Shown one piece after another: positions 6,413 to 8,414 of a stretch of DNA of 8,414 bases. Under the pieces are notes generated by a model. The model worked only from the letters and a program-made list of their open reading frames with translations. It had not been told where the DNA came from and did no database searches. The stretch is from an uncultured Acidobacteriaceae bacterium (GTDB lineage: Bacteria > Acidobacteriota > Terriglobia > Terriglobales > Acidobacteriaceae), in contig CAIMNN010000291.1 of NCBI GenBank assembly GCA_903842845.1, positions 1 to 8,414 of the forward strand, read 5' to 3'. A program made the position numbers and the translations under genes. Within the stretch, counting starts at the first letter, position 1. The number at the start of each line of letters is the position of its first letter.

Positions 6413-6670
6413 ATGAAAAAAACTATAGAAGCCATATTGCGGAATCCAAAAAATGTTCGTTATGCCGATTTATACAAAGTGTGTGTTGAGCATTTTGGTG
6501 AGCCAAGGCAAAGGTCATCCAGTCATGCGGTTTTCAAAATGCCGTGGATAGGTGACCCGAGAGTGAACATTCAGAATGATAAGGGCAAGGCAAAGGCATA
6601 TCAGGTACGGCAAGTGGTGGCGGCGCTTGAGAAATTGAAACTCGAGAAATTGAAAGATGAGTCAAGTTGA
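6413..6670 (+). CDS. hicA: HicA-family toxin (mRNA interferase)
   Basis: Toxin of a type II toxin-antitoxin pair. HicA proteins have a double-stranded-RNA-binding-like fold and cleave mRNA using a conserved histidine. In this 85-residue protein the family signature is RSSSHAVFKMPW (34-45) with the candidate catalytic H38, followed by RVNIQNDKGKAKAYQVRQVVAAL (50-72). The last feature is a C-terminal tandem repeat, LEKLKLEKLK (72-81), encoded by two 15-base copies (6626-6640 and 6641-6655) that agree at 14 of 15 positions. The start is set by a strong ribosome binding site. The gene is clearly more AT-rich than rlmB or the caspase gene and uses codons such as AAA, AAT and TTG, which fits recent transfer. 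It is followed by hicB with a 14-bp overlap if the first hicB ATG is used. All key residues appear intact. Confidence 0.9.
   Translation: MKKTIEAILRNPKNVRYADLYKVCVEHFGEPRQRSSSHAVFKMPWIGDPRVNIQNDKGKAKAYQVRQVVAALEKLKLEKLKDESS
6626..6655 (+). repeat. 15-bp tandem duplication in the 3' end of hicA
   Basis: CTTGAGAAATTGAAA at 6626-6640 is followed at once by CTCGAGAAATTGAAA at 6641-6655, differing at one base. The unit is in frame and repeats LEKLK, lengthening the HicA C-terminus just before the hicB start. It looks like a recent slippage duplication. Confidence 0.8.
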
Positions 6671-7031
6671 GAATGTGAAAGTGAGAGCAGACATGAAAAA
6701 CGCACAAGCCAAGGACCGTTACACTTACCGCGTTACCTGGTCTCCTGAGGACGAAGAGTATGCTGGCGTCTGCATCGAATTTCCCTCTCTCTCATGGCTG
6801 GCCGAATCACCTGAGGCCGCGTTGGCTGGCATCCGCCGAGTGGTGGCGGATTCAGTGCAAGAGATGGAACAGAATGGCGAGCCGATTCCCGATGCATTAG
6901 CCGAAAAACACTACAGCGGCGAATTCCGTGTCCGCATTCCAGCCGAGGTTCATCGCGCATTAGCCATAAAGGCTGCTGAAGAAGGCATCAGTATGAATCG
7001 TCTGGTCAGCGCCAAGCTGACAGCGCAATAA
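6657..7031 (+). CDS. hicB: HicB-family antitoxin with C-terminal DNA-binding domain
   Basis: Antitoxin that binds and neutralises HicA and probably represses the hicAB promoter. The 124-residue protein has the partial RNase H-like HicB fold at about 21-80: RYTYRVTWSPEDEEYAGVCI, then EFPSLSWLAESPEAALAGI. A ribbon-helix-helix (Arc/CopG-type) domain follows at about 86-122: EFRVRIPAEVHRALAIKAAEEG, then ISMNRLVSAKL. The start is uncertain. The ATG at 6657 overlaps hicA by 14 bp. The in-frame ATG at 6693 (MKNAQAKDRYTY) has GAGAG five bases upstream and would give 112 residues, closer to usual family starts. I kept the longer form because neither site has a strong Shine-Dalgarno. Base composition rises towards that of the chromosome through this gene. 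It ends 18 bp before rlmB, with no terminator between them. Confidence 0.9.
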   Translation: MSQVENVKVRADMKNAQAKDRYTYRVTWSPEDEEYAGVCIEFPSLSWLAESPEAALAGIRRVVADSVQEMEQNGEPIPDALAEKHYSGEFRVRIPAEVHRALAIKAAEEGISMNRLVSAKLTAQ

Positions 7032-7043
7032 ACCCACTACACT
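7017..7043 (+). promoter_or_regulatory. Candidate leaderless promoter for rlmB
   Basis: CTGACA (7017-7022, 5 of 6) and TACACT (7038-7043, 4 of 6) are separated by 15 bases, shorter than ideal. The -10 box ends six bases before the rlmB ATG at 7050, so transcription would start at or next to the start codon. There is no Shine-Dalgarno in front of rlmB, which fits a leaderless message. The alternative is read-through from hicAB. Confidence 0.3.
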
Positions 7044-7049
7044 AAATGT

Positions 7050-7856
7050 ATGGAAGTTTTATACGGAGTCCACTCGGTCGAGGAGGCCCTCAAGGCCGGC
7101 CGTCGCCGCTTTGACCAGGTCATCATCGCCCGCGAGCCATCCAAGCGCGTCGACCAGCTCGTCGTCCTCTGCCGTGAGCGTGGCGTCCGCGTTCGCACTG
7201 AAGCCCGCGAGCAGCTCACCCAGCTCGCCAACACTGAAGCCCATCAGGGCGTCATCGCCCTCGTCCGCCCCCAGGAGTTCCTCACCCTCGAGGACCTCTA
7301 CGAGCCGCTCACCGACGCCAACGGCCAGCCCAAGCCGCGCCTCATCCTCGCTCTAGACGGCGTTGAAGACCCGCAGAACCTCGGCGCTCTTCTCCGCGTC
7401 GCTGACGGCGCTGGCGTCGACGGTGTCGTCCTCACCGAACGCCGCTCCGCCCCGCTTAGCCCTGTCGCCGTCAAAGCCAGCGCAGGAGCAGCCGAGCACA
7501 TCCGCCTCGCCCGCGTCGTAAACCTCGTCCGCGCACTCGAAGAGCTCAAGCGCCGCAACCTCTGGGTCATCGGCCTCGACGAGCGCGGCACCCAGGACTA
7601 CGACCACTTCGACTTCACAGGCAACTGCGTACTCGTCCTCGGCCGCGAAGGCGATGGCCTCCACGATCTCACCATCAAAAGCTGCGACCACCTCCTCCGC
7701 ATCCCCATGGCCGGCGGAGTCAGCTCCCTCAATGTCTCCGCAGCCGGAGCCGTTGTCCTCTATGAAGCCTTCCGCCAGCGCCGCGCCGCATCAGGCCCCG
7801 CTCGCGGCAACGCACCGGGCACGTCCAAGAAGAAGCAGAAAGGTCTCGGCTCATGA
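7050..7856 (+). CDS. rlmB: 23S rRNA (guanosine(2251)-2'-O)-methyltransferase, TrmH/SpoU family
   Basis: Transfers a methyl group from S-adenosylmethionine to the 2'-OH of a guanosine in the 23S rRNA P-loop during ribosome maturation, in the cytoplasm. Residues 3-76 form the SpoU substrate-binding domain (LYGVHSVEEAL at the start, LANTEAHQGVIALV at the end). The SPOUT catalytic domain covers about 97-243. Motif 1 is LDGVEDPQNLGALLRVAD with N110 and R116, motif 2 is VLVLGREGDGL with E200, and motif 3 is IPMAGGVSSLNVSAAGAVVLYE with N228. All key residues are present. At 268 residues it is about 25 longer than E. coli RlmB, owing to a basic, probably disordered tail (GTSKKKQKGLGS). The exact rRNA target is inferred from the family: RlmB fits best, but a related TrmH-family enzyme cannot be excluded. 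Codons end almost always in C or G. The stop overlaps the next start. Confidence 0.92.
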   Translation: MEVLYGVHSVEEALKAGRRRFDQVIIAREPSKRVDQLVVLCRERGVRVRTEAREQLTQLANTEAHQGVIALVRPQEFLTLEDLYEPLTDANGQPKPRLILALDGVEDPQNLGALLRVADGAGVDGVVLTERRSAPLSPVAVKASAGAAEHIRLARVVNLVRALEELKRRNLWVIGLDERGTQDYDHFDFTGNCVLVLGREGDGLHDLTIKSCDHLLRIPMAGGVSSLNVSAAGAVVLYEAFRQRRAASGPARGNAPGTSKKKQKGLGS

Positions 7857-8414
7857 AGTTTTTTAAGTTCTGCGCAGCCTGCGCGTTCGTAATTTCTCTC
7901 ACATATTTTGTTTCCGCCCAGCAGACTCCACCGCCTGCCACGCAACCCGCCGCACAATCAGCACCCGCAGAGCAAGCGGCCCCCGAACCAGACCAGCCCA
8001 AAGGCACCGTCATCTTCTCCCGCTCCGCCGATCAGGACTCGACCGCCGCAACCCGCGAAGCCGAGTCGAGCCAAACCAAACTTTCAGCCGACGCGCTCAA
8101 AGCCGCACTAGCCGCCGAAGCCAAAGCCAACCCGACCCGCGAAGCCGAGCACATCACCGCGCTCGCCCTCGACCTCCGCCTGCAACCAGCCCAGCAATCC
8201 CTCGCCGTTCGCGCTGATGTCACCCTCCGCAACGACGGCTCGCAGCCGCTCCACGAACTCCGCATCGCCCTCAGCTCCACCCTCCACTGGGAATCCGCCC
8301 GCACCATCGACGCCACCGGCGGTCAGCCGCTCAAATTCTCGCAGGCAAAACTCCACTCCGACGCCGACCACACCGGCCTGCTGAACGAAATCACTCTGCC
8401 CCTCGCCGCCCCCC
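7853..8414 (+). CDS. Exported protein with M1-peptidase-like N-terminal beta domain, 3' partial
   Basis: The frame opens at the ATG overlapping the rlmB stop (ATGA) and stays open to the right edge, giving at least 187 residues. The start has AAAGG nine bases upstream (7839-7843). The N-terminus MKFFKFCAACAFVISLTYFV-SAQ is a typical Sec signal peptide with likely cleavage at SAQ, followed by a Pro/Ala/Gln-rich linker (residues about 24-50). A Glu/Ala-rich segment (about 60-98) follows, then a beta-rich region from about 100. There LALDLRLQPAQQSLAVRADV, then TLRNDGSQPLHELRIALSST, resembles the first sheet of M1-family aminopeptidases, where the chain lies across a saddle of strands. The zinc site (HEXXH) would lie beyond the window, so enzyme activity cannot be judged. 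A non-catalytic periplasmic protein is also possible. Coupling to rlmB looks positional rather than functional. Confidence 0.85.
   Translation, partial: MKFFKFCAACAFVISLTYFVSAQQTPPPATQPAAQSAPAEQAAPEPDQPKGTVIFSRSADQDSTAATREAESSQTKLSADALKAALAAEAKANPTREAEHITALALDLRLQPAQQSLAVRADVTLRNDGSQPLHELRIALSSTLHWESARTIDATGGQPLKFSQAKLHSDADHTGLLNEITLPLAAP

Noticed and set aside
7353..7691. Minus-strand acidic open frame opposite rlmB
   Set aside because: It mirrors the strong codon bias of rlmB (Val/Ala/Glu-rich) and overlaps the SPOUT catalytic motifs.
8032..8371. Minus-strand open frames opposite the exported protein
   Set aside because: They are Gly/Ala/Ser- or Val/Gly/Glu-rich shadows; the plus frame has a signal peptide, a ribosome binding site and ATGA coupling.
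1..8414. CRISPR array, insertion sequence, attachment site or phage genes
   Set aside because: I saw no spaced direct repeats, no transposase or integrase motifs and no duplication of the tRNA 3' end within the window.

Overview
The window looks like chromosomal DNA from a GC-rich, Gram-negative soil-type bacterium, most likely an acidobacterium (Terriglobia). This is an inference from gene style: a secreted-type caspase-like protease, a LytTR response regulator, an ECF sigma factor, a C-rich third codon position and Pro/Ala-rich exported proteins. No rRNA or other decisive marker is present, so the taxonomy is tentative.

Layout, left to right. Bases 2-3530 (+) carry a two-gene unit: a caspase-family (C14) cysteine peptidase with an intact His/Cys dyad, cut at its N-terminus by the window edge, and 49 bp later an unrecognised protein with a twin-arginine signal. 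A 12-bp perfect hairpin closes the unit and also lies downstream of a tRNA-Leu(UAG) gene on the minus strand (3587-3671). Next, all on the minus strand, comes a signalling block read from 6225 down to 3769: an ECF sigma factor, a small two-TM membrane protein translationally coupled to it by a TTGA overlap, a three-TM protein ending in two zinc ribbons, and a LytTR response regulator 25 bp downstream with no histidine kinase beside it.

Bases 6226-6412 form an AT-rich divergent intergenic region. It holds a 9-bp inverted repeat next to the sigma-factor ribosome binding site, and a consensus-like promoter whose spacer and -10 box are covered by a 26-bp palindrome. That promoter faces a hicA-hicB toxin-antitoxin pair (6413-7031, +). 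hicA and the region around it are visibly more AT-rich than the neighbours, which suggests acquisition by transfer. Eighteen bp after hicB begins rlmB (23S rRNA Gm2251 methyltransferase), with no Shine-Dalgarno and a possible leaderless promoter. An exported protein with an M1-peptidase-like N-terminal beta domain follows, coupled by ATGA overlap and running off the right edge.

Working picture: two envelope or stress-signalling clusters (the sigma factor with its possible membrane partner, and the zinc-ribbon protein with LytTR), an apparently periplasmic protease pair, a stress-type toxin-antitoxin module and one housekeeping rRNA-modification gene. I see no CRISPR array, transposase, integrase or phage gene. 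Nothing here is clearly a new defence system. The least-explained items are the caspase/Tat-protein pair, the coupled two-TM protein after the sigma factor, and the palindromes in 6226-6412.
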